A stretch of DNA of 60,781 bases, taken from Alkalihalobacterium elongatum (lineage in GTDB: Bacteria; Bacillota; Bacilli; Bacillales; Bacillaceae_F). The stretch lies in contig NZ_WMKZ01000029.1 in assembly GCF_019024285.1 (NCBI RefSeq), positions 1 through 60,781 of the forward strand, in the 5' to 3' direction. Of the stretch, positions 1 through 8,336 are shown one piece after another (position 1 is the first letter of the stretch; every line of letters begins with the position of its first letter). The position numbers were made by a program, and so were the translations under genes. Below the pieces are notes generated by a model. The model was not told the DNA's origin, ran no database searches, and saw only the letters and a program-made list of their open reading frames with translations.

Positions 1-72
1 CACGGAAGTTAAGCTCTTCAGCGCCGATGGTAGTTGGGGGCTTCCCCCTGTGAGAGTAGGACGTCGCTAGGC
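1..72 (+). rRNA. rrf: 5S rRNA, 3' part
   Basis: The first 72 bases match the 3' half of a Bacillus 5S rRNA, including the CCCCCTGTGAGAGTAGGACG segment and the closing stem strand ending in GTCGCTAGGC. The 5' half lies outside the window. A rho-independent terminator follows at once, so this is the end of an rrn operon transcribed rightward. Confidence 0.93.
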
Positions 73-74
73 AC

Positions 75-108
75 AAAAAGCACAATTCTGAATGGATTGT
101 GCTTTTTT
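75..108 (+). terminator. rrn operon terminator
   Basis: AAAAAGCACAAT (75-86) pairs with ATTGTGCTTTTT (96-107) around a 9-nt loop, and the T-run continues from the stem. It directly follows the 5S rRNA. Confidence 0.93.
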
Positions 109-158
109 AATGCAAAAAACTGAGTAATCTACAGGCGGTGAAGAGCTTTTGGCTCGTA

Positions 159-184
159 AGAGACACCAACTAGAGACACCAACT
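159..184. repeat. tandem 13-bp direct repeat
   Basis: AGAGACACCAACT occurs twice head to tail (159-171 and 172-184), between the 5S terminator and the second 5S-like tail. It suggests local duplication by slippage. Confidence 0.8.
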
Positions 185-240
185 TCGAAGGAAAAGCCGA
201 TAGAATATCGTGAAAAAGTAACGAGGGAATAACATCAAGT

Positions 241-391
241 CTCCCTGTGAGAGGAAACCTTTTTTTACGTAGAACTACATGAAGGATCATCGAAGAAGTG
301 GCGACCTGGAAAACGTCCCCGTAGGAAAGAAATGTTTAAATGGACGTCGCTAGGCATAAAGCACAATCTAAAGAGGTTGTGCTTTTTTATA
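241..391 (+). pseudogene. second, interrupted 5S-like tail with its own terminator
   Basis: TCCCTGTGAGAG near 243-254 resembles the 5S segment at 46-56, and GGACGTCGCTAGGC at 342-355 repeats bases 59-72 exactly. In the intact 5S copy these two pieces are nearly adjacent, but here about 87 nt lie between them. A hairpin AAAGCACAA (358-366)/TTGTGCTTT (377-385) plus T-run repeats the rrn terminator with a changed loop. The upstream 5S body is not recognisable. I read this as the remnant of a duplicated 5S 3' end split by an insertion. It could instead be a diverged copy of the spacer. Confidence 0.5.
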
Positions 392-687
392 TGTGTTTTA
401 AAATCTCAAAAATACGGTTACGCCGATATATTAGATTTTTGTAAAATGAGATAAGCAGTCATTCATCAAAGCATCATATTAGCTTCAATTTCTCCTCTTT
501 TATAACTGATTTTTATTGCTTTAGAAGCTTGCTTGAAATCATAAAAAATCGTACTTTCCGTTTTAAGACAGACACAAAGAAGTTAAGGAGAACATATAGT
601 TAAGAAATGGCTAGGTATTACTCACAAGAATAAAAAGAATTTTTTCAAAAATGTATAGTTTTCAATCAACTTGTCCATTAATTCATA
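392..687. other. AT-rich gap before csfB
   Basis: About 300 bases without a convincing ORF, RNA gene or strong sigma-A promoter. It should contain the csfB promoter, which in Bacillus is read by the forespore factor sigma-F, but I could not place the elements with confidence. Confidence 0.4.
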
Positions 688-903
688 ATGGGGGTGATTG
701 TTATCGAAGATGTAAAGGTAACGAATAAAGGTCATAAGCAATGTGTGATATGCGACCAGGAGAAAAGTGAAGGAATTCACTTGGTTGAACAGTTTATTTG
801 CGAAGATTGTGAAAGGCAAATCGTCTTAACAGATCCAGACGATATGTACTATCATTACTACCTAAAGAAAATGAGAAAAGTAAGAATACCTACGGTTAAT
901 TAA
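688..903 (+). CDS. csfB: anti-sigma factor Gin (CsfB)
   Basis: A protein of at most 71 residues with two CxxC pairs (C19/C22 and C38/C41), which in this family bind one zinc ion. The CVICDQEKSEGIHL stretch and the FICEDCER stretch are typical of Gin. In B. subtilis Gin is made in the forespore, where it blocks sigma-G before engulfment, and it also inhibits sigma-E. It sits between an rrn operon and the decarboxylase/tmk cluster as in B. subtilis. The start is unclear: the strongest Shine-Dalgarno (GGGGGTGA, 690-697) lies just after the ATG at 688, and no ATG, GTG or TTG follows it in frame at a usable distance. Confidence 0.9.
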   Translation: MGVIVIEDVKVTNKGHKQCVICDQEKSEGIHLVEQFICEDCERQIVLTDPDDMYYHYYLKKMRKVRIPTVN

Positions 904-904
904 T

Positions 905-1018
905 AGAGGCTGACTCAATAATTGTGTCAAACATCTCAAGTTACATATTTAGGTGCCATTTTTAGGCTCCTAAATATCGTATACGTTGGGAGCGAAGACA
1001 CGTATGAGTCAGCCTTTT
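905..1018 (+). terminator. long hairpin terminator, AGGCTGAC family copy A
   Basis: AGGCTGACTCA (907-917) pairs perfectly with TGAGTCAGCCT (1005-1015), which runs into TTTT. Inside, GTGTC can pair with GACAC, and ATATTTAGG...GGC with the matching GCC...CCTAAATAT forms a terminal hairpin. It probably ends csfB transcription. Related elements occur at 5757-5870 and 24903-25010, with short forms at 22429-22488 and 52711-52744. Confidence 0.75.
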
Positions 1019-1111
1019 AGTATATATTCGTTCGATTATAAATAGTGACAAGCATGTTTTCACGAAATGCTTTATAATAGAAACCAAATATATTGTATTA
1101 AAGGAATGCTT

Positions 1112-2569
1112 ATGGCGAATCAACAAAAGACACCACTTTTTTCAAAGCTAGTTGATCATATTAGTAGGGAGCCTCACTCATTGCACGTTCCAGGTCATAA
1201 GTGGGGAAGTGTTTTTCCCGACTTTGCTAGAAAATCGTTTGAGTCTGTTTTAAAGTTAGATGCTACTGAATTGAACCATTTAGATGACCTCCATGATGCC
1301 CAAACTGTAATTGAAGAAGCACAGCAGCTGCTGGCAGATGTTTATAGAACACAAGCTTCTTTTTTTCTAGTAGGTGGTTCAACGGTTGGGAATTTAGCCA
1401 TGCTACTATCGGTTTGTCAAAAAGATGATGCCATTCTTGTGCAGCGGGATAGTCACAAGTCAGTCATTAACGGCATACAATTAGCACAAGCAAAGCCCAT
1501 TTATCTCCCATCTGAATATGATAAAAAAACGGGATTATCAACAGGCGTAGGATTGAACACAGTCATTAAGGCGCTGCAGGAATTTCCAGAGGCAAAGGCT
1601 ATTTTCTTAACAAACCCAAGTTACTATGGTATTACACGGGATTTAAAAGATGTAATAAAAATTGCTCACCAAAATGAAATACCAGTGCTTGTTGATGAAG
1701 CGCATGGTGCACACTTTGGAGTTGGAGAGGGATTCCCTTCTTCAGCTATTACACAAGGTGCCGATATTGTTGTTCAATCGGCTCATAAGACGTTACCAGC
1801 AATGACGATGGGATCCTACTTACATGTTAATAGTCGATTAATTTCTAATGAAAAAATAAAATACTATTTGCAAATTTTACAGTCAAGTAGTCCTTCCTAT
1901 CCAGTTATGGCTTCTTTAGACCTTGCGAGACATTATGTTGCTAACCTTAGCCAAGAAGAAGTGGCAACTATTCTAGAAAGTAGTGAGGAGTTTAAAAGTC
2001 TTTTAAAAAAGGTTCCTCAAATTAGTGTGATTGAGTTAAGTGAAACAACTTCTCTCACTATCGATCCATTGAAAATAACTTTGCGTACGAACTGTGAATT
2101 AACAGGAATTCAAATACAAAGTTTGTTAGAAGAACAGGGGATTTTTGTAGAGTTAGCCAATGAAGAGTATTTACTACTAGTTTTACCTTTGGCACCGTTT
2201 AAAGAAGGAGAATATATAGCTTCGGTCATTCAAAGAGTCTTAAAACCATATCGGACGATTAAGAGAACTAGTAAGAAGAGAGAGCTGTCTCGGCGATCGA
2301 TAGTTAAGCTAACAGTAGATGAGTTGGATAGATCAAATACTACTTTTATAGGTTTAGAAGAAGCAGTTGGTCGAAGGGTAGCAGAGCCAATTATTCCTTA
2401 CCCACCGGGCGTGCCTTTACTAATTCCAGGGGAAACAATTACACAAGAAAATATTGAAATGATTATAAAATTAATAGATGCAGGAACTCGATTTCAGGGC
2501 CATGCAAATTTAAAAGAAACAGGCCTTAAAGTTTTTATTACTGATGAGAGAAAAGAGGCAAGAGAATGA
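1112..2569 (+). CDS. yaaO: Orn/Lys/Arg decarboxylase family protein (YaaO-like)
   Basis: A 485-residue fold-type I PLP enzyme. The SAHKTLP motif puts the Schiff-base lysine at about K226, and VDEAHGAH holds the cofactor-binding aspartate at about D195. The C-terminal third matches the arginine/lysine/ornithine decarboxylase C domain, including the [13 protein letters not shown] motif. The substrate cannot be read from sequence; relatives decarboxylate basic amino acids to make polyamines. I chose the ATG at 1112 because AAAGGA precedes it, whereas the ATG at 1067 overlaps a TATAAT sequence and has no ribosome binding site. The gene overlaps tmk by 4 nt, so the two are probably co-transcribed. 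Confidence 0.9.
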   Translation: MANQQKTPLFSKLVDHISREPHSLHVPGHKWGSVFPDFARKSFESVLKLDATELNHLDDLHDAQTVIEEAQQLLADVYRTQASFFLVGGSTVGNLAMLLSVCQKDDAILVQRDSHKSVINGIQLAQAKPIYLPSEYDKKTGLSTGVGLNTVIKALQEFPEAKAIFLTNPSYYGITRDLKDVIKIAHQNEIPVLVDEAHGAHFGVGEGFPSSAITQGADIVVQSAHKTLPAMTMGSYLHVNSRLISNEKIKYYLQILQSSSPSYPVMASLDLARHYVANLSQEEVATILESSEEFKSLLKKVPQISVIELSETTSLTIDPLKITLRTNCELTGIQIQSLLEEQGIFVELANEEYLLLVLPLAPFKEGEYIASVIQRVLKPYRTIKRTSKKRELSRRSIVKLTVDELDRSNTTFIGLEEAVGRRVAEPIIPYPPGVPLLIPGETITQENIEMIIKLIDAGTRFQGHANLKETGLKVFITDERKEARE

Positions 2570-3210
2570 GAAAGGGAATATTTATTACAGCAGAGGGTGG
2601 AGAAGGTGCTGGAAAAACGACTGCACTGAAGAAGATCTACGACGAATTGATAAAAAAAGGACATCAGGTTGTCATGACAAGAGAGCCAGGTGGCATAAAA
2701 ATATCAGAAGAAATTCGTTCGGTAATTTTAAATGAAGAACATACGGAAATGGATGGTAGAACGGAAGCGTTACTTTATGCTGCTGCTAGACGTCAACATC
2801 TGATGGAGAAAATCGTTCCAGCCCTACAAGAGGGAAAGATTGTCCTATGTGATCGATTTATTGATAGTAGCTTAGCATATCAAGGGTTTGCTAGAGGAAT
2901 CGGTATAGAAAATATCCTCATGATTAATGAGTTTGCCATTGATGAATATTGGCCTAATTTAACACTGTATTTCCGTGTCGATCCTGAAATTGGTTTAGCT
3001 AGGATTGCTAAAGATAAAGGTAGAGAAGTAAATCGTTTAGATCAAGAAAATGAAACTTTTCATAAAAAAGTGTTAGAAGGATACGATCAATTGACAAAAC
3101 TGTATAAAGACCGTATTCGAATAGTAGATGCGAACGACGATTTTGAAAGTGTATATTCTAGAGCACTTCTTCTGATTGAACAGCATTTAGAAACAATAGA
3201 TAACCGTTAA
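2566..3210 (+). CDS. tmk: thymidylate kinase
   Basis: 214 residues. It phosphorylates dTMP to dTDP with ATP, in the cytoplasm, for DNA synthesis. The P-loop [10 protein letters not shown] occupies residues 10-19, the DR motif lies in [13 protein letters not shown], and an arginine/lysine-rich LID region follows near residue 145. Length is normal for bacterial Tmk. The ATGA overlap with the decarboxylase indicates translational coupling. darA follows after 12 nt, the same order as in B. subtilis. Confidence 0.98.
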   Translation: MRKGIFITAEGGEGAGKTTALKKIYDELIKKGHQVVMTREPGGIKISEEIRSVILNEEHTEMDGRTEALLYAAARRQHLMEKIVPALQEGKIVLCDRFIDSSLAYQGFARGIGIENILMINEFAIDEYWPNLTLYFRVDPEIGLARIAKDKGREVNRLDQENETFHKKVLEGYDQLTKLYKDRIRIVDANDDFESVYSRALLLIEQHLETIDNR

Positions 3211-3552
<342 letters not shown>

Positions 3553-3573
3553 AATAAAAGGTGTTGGGAATCA

Positions 3574-4560
3574 ATGACATGGGACCAGTTAAATAAAACT
3601 CAACATAAGGTTGTCCAAATCTTAACAAATAGTATTAATAATGATCGCTTAACCCATGCCTATGTTTTTGAGGGTAGCAGGGGAACGGGAAAAATGGAAG
3701 TTGCCTTACAGCTCGGAAAAAGTTATTTTTGTAAAGTCAGAACAACGGCTGAGCCATGTAATGAATGTGCGGATTGCAAACGAATTTTATCTAGAAATCA
3801 TCCAGATGTTCATATTATTGAGCCAGATGGGCAATCGATCAAGAAACAGCAAGTAGAGTTACTAAGAACAGAATTCTCCTATCGTGGAATGGAGTCAAAG
3901 CAAAAGTTTTATATCATTAAACATGCTGAGAAGATGACACCAAGTGCTGCTAATAGTTTGCTAAAGTTTCTAGAGGAACCTGAAGCACCTACTATTGCAG
4001 TGCTTCTTACTGAGCACTTACATCAGATGTTGAATACGATTATATCGAGGAGTCAAATTTTGTCATTTTCACCTCTTTCAAATAAAGAGATGGAAATGGT
4101 CTTAGTTAAAGAGGGCGTTTCACCTGCAATAGGTAAGGTCCTGACGGAAATAACCTCCAATTTAGAAGATGCACGCCAACTTTGTCAGGAAGACTGGATT
4201 GTACAAGCACGTTCTGTAGTGTTACAATTAACGGAAGAGATCTATTCTCGCCCACAGCAAATGTTCTTTACTTTACAAGATAAGTGGCTTACACATTTTA
4301 AAGGGAAAGATGAGCTTGGGTTAGGAATCGATTTATTGCTCTTATGGTATAGAGATTTATTATACACACAGCTTGGAGAGACAGATGATCTCATTTTTAC
4401 GGATCAACTGGAACGGCTTAATAACCAAGCACTATATAGCTCACAAGAGAAAATTTCCAGACAAATGTCGGCTATTTTTGATGCAAAGAGACATCTGAGT
4501 TCGAATGTAAATCCACAATTATTAATGGAGAGGCTTATGCTCAGATTACAGGAGGGATAG
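3574..4560 (+). CDS. holB: DNA polymerase III subunit delta'
   Basis: 328 residues. It is a component of the clamp loader that places the sliding clamp on primed DNA. The P-loop region reads GSRGTGKM (34-41), with Met in place of the usual Ser/Thr, which fits a delta' subunit that does not hydrolyse ATP. A zinc module is formed by C53, C62, C65 and C68. The SANSLLKFLEEP stretch is the family signature. ricT begins directly after the TAG stop, so the two genes share an operon. Confidence 0.96.
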   Translation: MTWDQLNKTQHKVVQILTNSINNDRLTHAYVFEGSRGTGKMEVALQLGKSYFCKVRTTAEPCNECADCKRILSRNHPDVHIIEPDGQSIKKQQVELLRTEFSYRGMESKQKFYIIKHAEKMTPSAANSLLKFLEEPEAPTIAVLLTEHLHQMLNTIISRSQILSFSPLSNKEMEMVLVKEGVSPAIGKVLTEITSNLEDARQLCQEDWIVQARSVVLQLTEEIYSRPQQMFFTLQDKWLTHFKGKDELGLGIDLLLLWYRDLLYTQLGETDDLIFTDQLERLNNQALYSSQEKISRQMSAIFDAKRHLSSNVNPQLLMERLMLRLQEG

Positions 4561-5391
4561 TTGATAGTGCATCATGTCGTAGGTGTTCGCTTTAAAAAGG
4601 CGGGTAAAATTTATTACTTTTCCCCTGGTGAATTCGAGTTACCCAAAGGAGAATGGGTAATTGTCGAAACATCAAGAGGGGTTGAATATGGTAGGGTAGT
4701 CATTGAAAAGAAGGAAGTTGATGATAACGATGTCGTCCTTCCACTAAAGCAAGTTCTTCGTATTGCTGATGATAAGGACAAGCTAATTGTGCATGAAAAT
4801 AAAGAAGCAGCGAAGAAAGCTTTCAGTGTTTGCCAAGAAAAGATAATAGAACATCAACTAGATATGAAATTAGTTGATGTAGAATATACGTTTGATCGAA
4901 ATAAAGTCCTATTTTACTTTACAGCTGATGGAAGAATTGATTTTCGAGAGCTTGTTAAAGACTTAGCAGCAATATTTAGAACACGAATTGAATTGCGCCA
5001 AATTGGTGTTCGAGATGAAGCGAAAATGCTTGGTGGGATTGGTCCATGTGGACGAGTTCTATGCTGTTCATCGTTTTTAGGTGATTTTGAACCTGTTTCA
5101 ATTAAAATGGCTAAGGATCAAAACCTCTCTTTAAACCCAGCGAAAATTTCAGGGTTATGTGGTCGCCTCATGTGTTGTTTGAAATATGAAAATGACCATT
5201 ATGAGTCTGTCAAACAATCTTTACCTGATATTGGAAAAGAGATCAAAACACCAAATGGACGAGGTAGAGTAGTAGGCCTCAACATTCTTGAACGTATCAT
5301 TCAAGTAGAGTTATTTGAACAACAGCGCATTGTTGAATACACACTTGAAGAGCTTTTTCAAGAAACGGTTTCGACTCAAGTCATAGAGTAA
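4561..5391 (+). CDS. ricT: regulatory iron-sulfur complex subunit RicT (YaaT)
   Basis: 276 residues, strongly similar to the PSP1-domain protein YaaT/RicT. With RicA and RicF it forms the Y-complex, which promotes RNase Y mRNA processing and affects Spo0A phosphorylation. The conserved cysteine clusters CGRVLCC and CGRLMCC, needed for the complex Fe-S clusters, are present. TTG at 4561 follows AGGAGGG at 4550-4556 with good spacing. GTG at 4567 is an alternative start. It sits between holB and yabA as in B. subtilis. Confidence 0.95.
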   Translation: MIVHHVVGVRFKKAGKIYYFSPGEFELPKGEWVIVETSRGVEYGRVVIEKKEVDDNDVVLPLKQVLRIADDKDKLIVHENKEAAKKAFSVCQEKIIEHQLDMKLVDVEYTFDRNKVLFYFTADGRIDFRELVKDLAAIFRTRIELRQIGVRDEAKMLGGIGPCGRVLCCSSFLGDFEPVSIKMAKDQNLSLNPAKISGLCGRLMCCLKYENDHYESVKQSLPDIGKEIKTPNGRGRVVGLNILERIIQVELFEQQRIVEYTLEELFQETVSTQVIE

Positions 5392-5403
5392 TGAGGTGGG
5401 AAC

Positions 5404-5742
5404 GTGGATAAAAAGGAGATATTCTCACAAGTTAGCTCTATTGAAGAGCGTATAGGTGGTTTACACGACGAACTCCGCGGTCTAAAGGAACAGCTTGCTC
5501 TGCTCATTGAGGAAAACCATTATTTAAAATTGGAGAATGAAAACTTAAGAAAACGCCTCGATGAAACGGTAGAAGAAGCTGCTATTGAACAAAGAGGCCC
5601 TACAAAGAAGAAACCAGTAGGTGAAGGGTACGATAATTTAGCTAGATTGTATCAAGAAGGGTTCCATATATGTAGTACCGATTACGGTAGTATCCGTAAA
5701 GATGATTGTCTCTTTTGTTTATCATTTTTTAATCAAAAATAA
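5404..5742 (+). CDS. yabA: replication initiation control protein YabA
   Basis: 112 residues. The N-terminal half is a heptad-rich coiled coil used for tetramer formation. The C-terminal part carries a zinc motif, HxC in GFHICST and CLFC near the end. In B. subtilis YabA restrains initiation by binding both DnaA and the DnaN clamp. Start is GTG at 5404 after GAGGTGGG. It closes the tmk-darA-holB-ricT operon; a hairpin terminator follows. Confidence 0.95.
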   Translation: MDKKEIFSQVSSIEERIGGLHDELRGLKEQLALLIEENHYLKLENENLRKRLDETVEEAAIEQRGPTKKKPVGEGYDNLARLYQEGFHICSTDYGSIRKDDCLFCLSFFNQK

Positions 5743-5756
5743 TCGATTACATTAGT

Positions 5757-5870
5757 AGGGTGACTCGTAAGTGTCTGTATTCCTTATGTTACAATAGAGC
5801 CTGTAATTTTAAGGGCTATTTTGGCAGCAGAGGAGTTTGGCGGTTATGTACGAGTCAGCCCTCTTTTTTT
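5757..5870 (+). terminator. long hairpin terminator, AGGCTGAC family copy B
   Basis: AGGGTGACTCGTA (5757-5769) pairs, with one bulge, with TACGAGTCAGCCCT (5849-5862), followed by CTCTTTTTTT. Inside, AATAGAGCC pairs with GGGCTATT and TCCT with AGGA. Overall size and architecture match the copy at 905-1018, although most inner bases differ. Confidence 0.72.
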
Positions 5871-5939
5871 TGGACATATTTATGTGTGTTTAAGTGTTAG
5901 TGTACAATATGACTAACGTAAAGAAACTTGGAGGACGCA

Positions 5940-6677
5940 ATGGTTACAATACATAAAAATGAGAGAGTGGATTACTTACCGAATCGAGCGTTGCAGATTA
6001 TACAGGCTGATGATGTATTTTCATTTTCTATCGATGCTGTCCTATTGGCAAAGTTTACATATGTCCCTATTCAAAAGGGAAAGATGATTGATTTATGTAC
6101 TGGTAACGGAGTAATTCCATTCATGCTAAGTACAAGAAGTAAAGCAACGATTACTGGAGTGGAAATTCAAGAACGCTTGTATGATATGGCAATTCGTAGT
6201 AATGAACTAAATAAACGCTCTGACCAAATCGAATTTATTCATGCAGATATTAATGCTCTACCAAAAGAGATTTTAGGACAACAGTACGATGTGGTGACAT
6301 GTAATCCCCCTTACTTTGAGAAAAAAGAGTTATCCGAGCAAAATGTAAATCCTCATCTGCAAATTGCGCGTCATGAAATTTATTGTACGTTAGACGATGT
6401 CGTTAAAACTTGTGCGAAGTTAGTCAGACAAAAAGGGAAGGTTGCTTTAGTTCATCGACCAGAACGGCTAACTGATATCTTTGAAAGTATGAGGAAGTAC
6501 CGAATAGAGCCAAAAAGGATTCAGTTTGTTCAGCCTAAAAAAAATAAAGAGGCAAACATCGTTCTTGTGGAAGGAATCAAAGATGGCAAACCTGGAGTAA
6601 AGTGTTTGCCGACTATCGTTGTGTATGAGGATGAAAAAACATATACAAAGGAGTTTCGAGCCATATACTATGGGTAA
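5940..6677 (+). CDS. trmN6: tRNA1(Val) A37 N6-methyltransferase-like protein (YabB)
   Basis: 245 residues, a class I SAM-dependent methyltransferase. The SAM motif [11 protein letters not shown] is near the N-terminus and the NPPY catalytic motif lies at about N122, typical of enzymes that methylate exocyclic amino groups. The family includes TrmN6, which acts on A37 of tRNA-Val. I use the ATG at 5940: the TTG at 5928 is part of the TTGGAGGA ribosome binding site. The 3' end overlaps yazA by 8 nt. Confidence 0.92.
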   Translation: MVTIHKNERVDYLPNRALQIIQADDVFSFSIDAVLLAKFTYVPIQKGKMIDLCTGNGVIPFMLSTRSKATITGVEIQERLYDMAIRSNELNKRSDQIEFIHADINALPKEILGQQYDVVTCNPPYFEKKELSEQNVNPHLQIARHEIYCTLDDVVKTCAKLVRQKGKVALVHRPERLTDIFESMRKYRIEPKRIQFVQPKKNKEANIVLVEGIKDGKPGVKCLPTIVVYEDEKTYTKEFRAIYYG

Positions 6678-6948
6678 TCATTATGTATATATGATTAGAT
6701 GTCAAGATGGTTCACTTTATACGGGTTATACCAATAATGTGGAGCGAAGGCTGCAAATGCATGAATCTGGTAAAGGGGCAAAGTACACACGTGGAAAAGG
6801 TCCATTTGTTTTAGAACTCTGTCAATCCTATACGACAAAGCAAGAGGCGATGCAATCAGAGTATGCCATTAAACAGCTTTCAAAAAGTGCAAAAGAGTGT
6901 TTAATACAAGAAGGGAAGATAAAGGATGTGGCAGCAAAAGAGCTTTGA
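6670..6948 (+). CDS. yazA: GIY-YIG nuclease superfamily protein (YazA)
   Basis: 92 residues, a single GIY-YIG domain ([18 protein letters not shown] at the N-terminus, then arginine and GKGAKYT segments). The family is UPF0213; its biological substrate is not established. The ATG at 6670 lies inside the end of trmN6 and the stop lies inside rsmI, so the three genes overlap and are likely co-translated. Confidence 0.92.
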   Translation: MGNHYVYMIRCQDGSLYTGYTNNVERRLQMHESGKGAKYTRGKGPFVLELCQSYTTKQEAMQSEYAIKQLSKSAKECLIQEGKIKDVAAKEL

Positions 6949-7792
6949 GGAAAGAGAAGATGTAGGAAATTTGTATTTAGTGCCGACTCCGATTGGTAAT
7001 TTAGAAGACATGACATTTCGGGCGATAAAAATATTAAAAGAAGTCGATATGATTGCAGCTGAAGATACAAGGCAGACGAAAAAGCTATGTCTTCACTTTG
7101 AAATCGATACAAAGCTTGTAAGTTATCACGACCATAACAAACGTGGAAGCGGGGAGAAATTACTTCAAGCATTAAAAGAAGGGCGAAGCATTGCGTTGGT
7201 AAGCGATGCAGGCACACCAGCTATATCAGACCCAGGTTATGAATTAGTCGTTGAATGTATCGATGAAGGAATTCCTGTTATTCCTTTGCCTGGAGCGAAT
7301 GCAGCTATAACCGCATTAATAGCATCAGGCCTCAACACACAGAATTTTTATTATTATGGCTTTTTAAATCGGCAAAAAAAAGAGCGAAAAAAAGAATTAG
7401 AGCAGTTAAAGAATGTACAAGTCCCTATTATTTTCTATGAGTCACCGCATCGTTTAGAAGAAATGTTAAAACATATGTTAGAACACTTCGGTGATAGGAA
7501 AATTGCGGTTTGCCGTGAATTAACTAAAAGATACGAAGAGTTTATTCGCGGAACCCTGTCTGAGGTTATAGAATGGTGTCAATCTTCTCAAGTAAGAGGA
7601 GAGTTTTGTATCGTTGTTGATGGAACAAGTGAGGTAACCTTACCAGAAGATTTATGGTGGGCCAACCTTTCAATCAATGAACATATAGAGCATTATATGA
7701 ATCAGCAGATGACTAGTAAAGAGGCAATTAAAGAAGTAGCAAAAGAAAGACAATTGCCTAAGCGTGAGGTATATGCAGAGTTCCATCAATAA
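6926..7792 (+). CDS. rsmI: 16S rRNA (cytidine1402-2'-O)-methyltransferase
   Basis: 288 residues of the tetrapyrrole methylase-like fold. Motifs LVPTPIGNLEDMTFRAI, AAEDTRQTKKL, SDAGTPAISDPG and PLPGANAA are those of RsmI, which methylates the ribose of C1402 in the decoding centre of 16S rRNA. It overlaps yazA by 23 nt. A bidirectional terminator separates it from the convergent abrB. Confidence 0.97.
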   Translation: MWQQKSFEEREDVGNLYLVPTPIGNLEDMTFRAIKILKEVDMIAAEDTRQTKKLCLHFEIDTKLVSYHDHNKRGSGEKLLQALKEGRSIALVSDAGTPAISDPGYELVVECIDEGIPVIPLPGANAAITALIASGLNTQNFYYYGFLNRQKKERKKELEQLKNVQVPIIFYESPHRLEEMLKHMLEHFGDRKIAVCRELTKRYEEFIRGTLSEVIEWCQSSQVRGEFCIVVDGTSEVTLPEDLWWANLSINEHIEHYMNQQMTSKEAIKEVAKERQLPKREVYAEFHQ

Positions 7793-7802
7793 AAAAAGAA
7801 AA

Positions 7803-7822
7803 GGCTCTGCAACTGCAGAGCC
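7803..7822. terminator. bidirectional terminator between rsmI and abrB
   Basis: GGCTCTGC/GCAGAGCC hairpin with a 4-nt loop. An A-rich flank lies on the left and a T-rich flank (TGTTTTATA) on the right, suiting termination from both directions. Confidence 0.85.
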
Positions 7823-7838
7823 ATGTTTTATATATTAA

Positions 7839-8126
7839 TTATTTACCAGTTTTTTCTAAGTAAGTTGAAAGCTCATCAATGATAGCTTTAGCACCTTGTG
7901 GGCTTAAGATAATTTTTCCATCAGCAATAGAAAGATTGTCATCAGAAACTTCACCAGTAATTTGGCAAGTCATGTTTGGTTTATACTTCTTTAAAATAAT
8001 ACGATCGTTATCAACATAAATTTCAAGTGCATCTTTTTCAGCTATATCTAGTGTACGACGAAGTTCGATTGGAATTACTACCCGTCCTAACTCATCAACT
8101 TTACGAACAATACCTGTAGATTTCAT
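7839..8126 (-). CDS. abrB: transition state regulator AbrB
   Basis: 95 residues, nearly identical in the N-terminal half to B. subtilis AbrB. The swapped-hairpin DNA-binding domain reads MKSTGIVRKVDELGRVVIP and continues to about residue 50. The C-terminal half is the multimerisation domain. It represses post-exponential genes during growth. The start at 8126 follows GGGAGGAG on the minus strand; a longer frame upstream lacks a ribosome binding site. It is transcribed against its neighbours from a promoter carrying a Spo0A box. Confidence 0.98.
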   Translation of the reverse strand: MKSTGIVRKVDELGRVVIPIELRRTLDIAEKDALEIYVDNDRIILKKYKPNMTCQITGEVSDDNLSIADGKIILSPQGAKAIIDELSTYLEKTGK

Positions 8127-8180
8127 GTTCTTTTTCTCCTCCCGAGGATTTGATTTATATCTTGTTTTATTGATGTCATT

Positions 8181-8234
8181 TTTCGACAAAATTCTTTATA
8201 CACCAAGAATACCAGTGTTTCCAAAACAAGTCAA
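8181..8234 (-). promoter_or_regulatory. abrB promoter with Spo0A box
   Basis: On the minus strand, TTGACT (8234-8229) and TATTCT (8211-8206) are 17 nt apart, a good sigma-A promoter. TTTTGTCGAAA (8191-8181), a perfect 0A box, lies just downstream of the predicted start site. B. subtilis abrB is repressed by phosphorylated Spo0A at such boxes downstream of its promoter, so the same control is inferred here. Confidence 0.85.
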
Positions 8235-8336
8235 TTCATTTTTCTTACAAAATTAAGTATATTATTAGTAATTTTTTCTATTTATTAGTTTGGATTGTTG
8301 TTTAAACAAGGATTTTTAGGATAGGGGTGAAAATAG

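Noticed and set aside
1045-1078. Sigma-A promoter GTGACA/TATAAT before the decarboxylase
   Set aside because: The spacer is 22 nt and no 0A box is present, so only the TATAAT is suggestive.
1067-1111. Upstream ATG extending the decarboxylase by 15 residues
   Set aside because: It overlaps a TATAAT sequence, has no ribosome binding site, and the ATG at 1112 has AAAGGA.
3574-4560. HolB with a lost Walker A Ser/Thr as a damaged gene
   Set aside because: Delta' subunits are commonly non-catalytic and the rest of the protein is intact.
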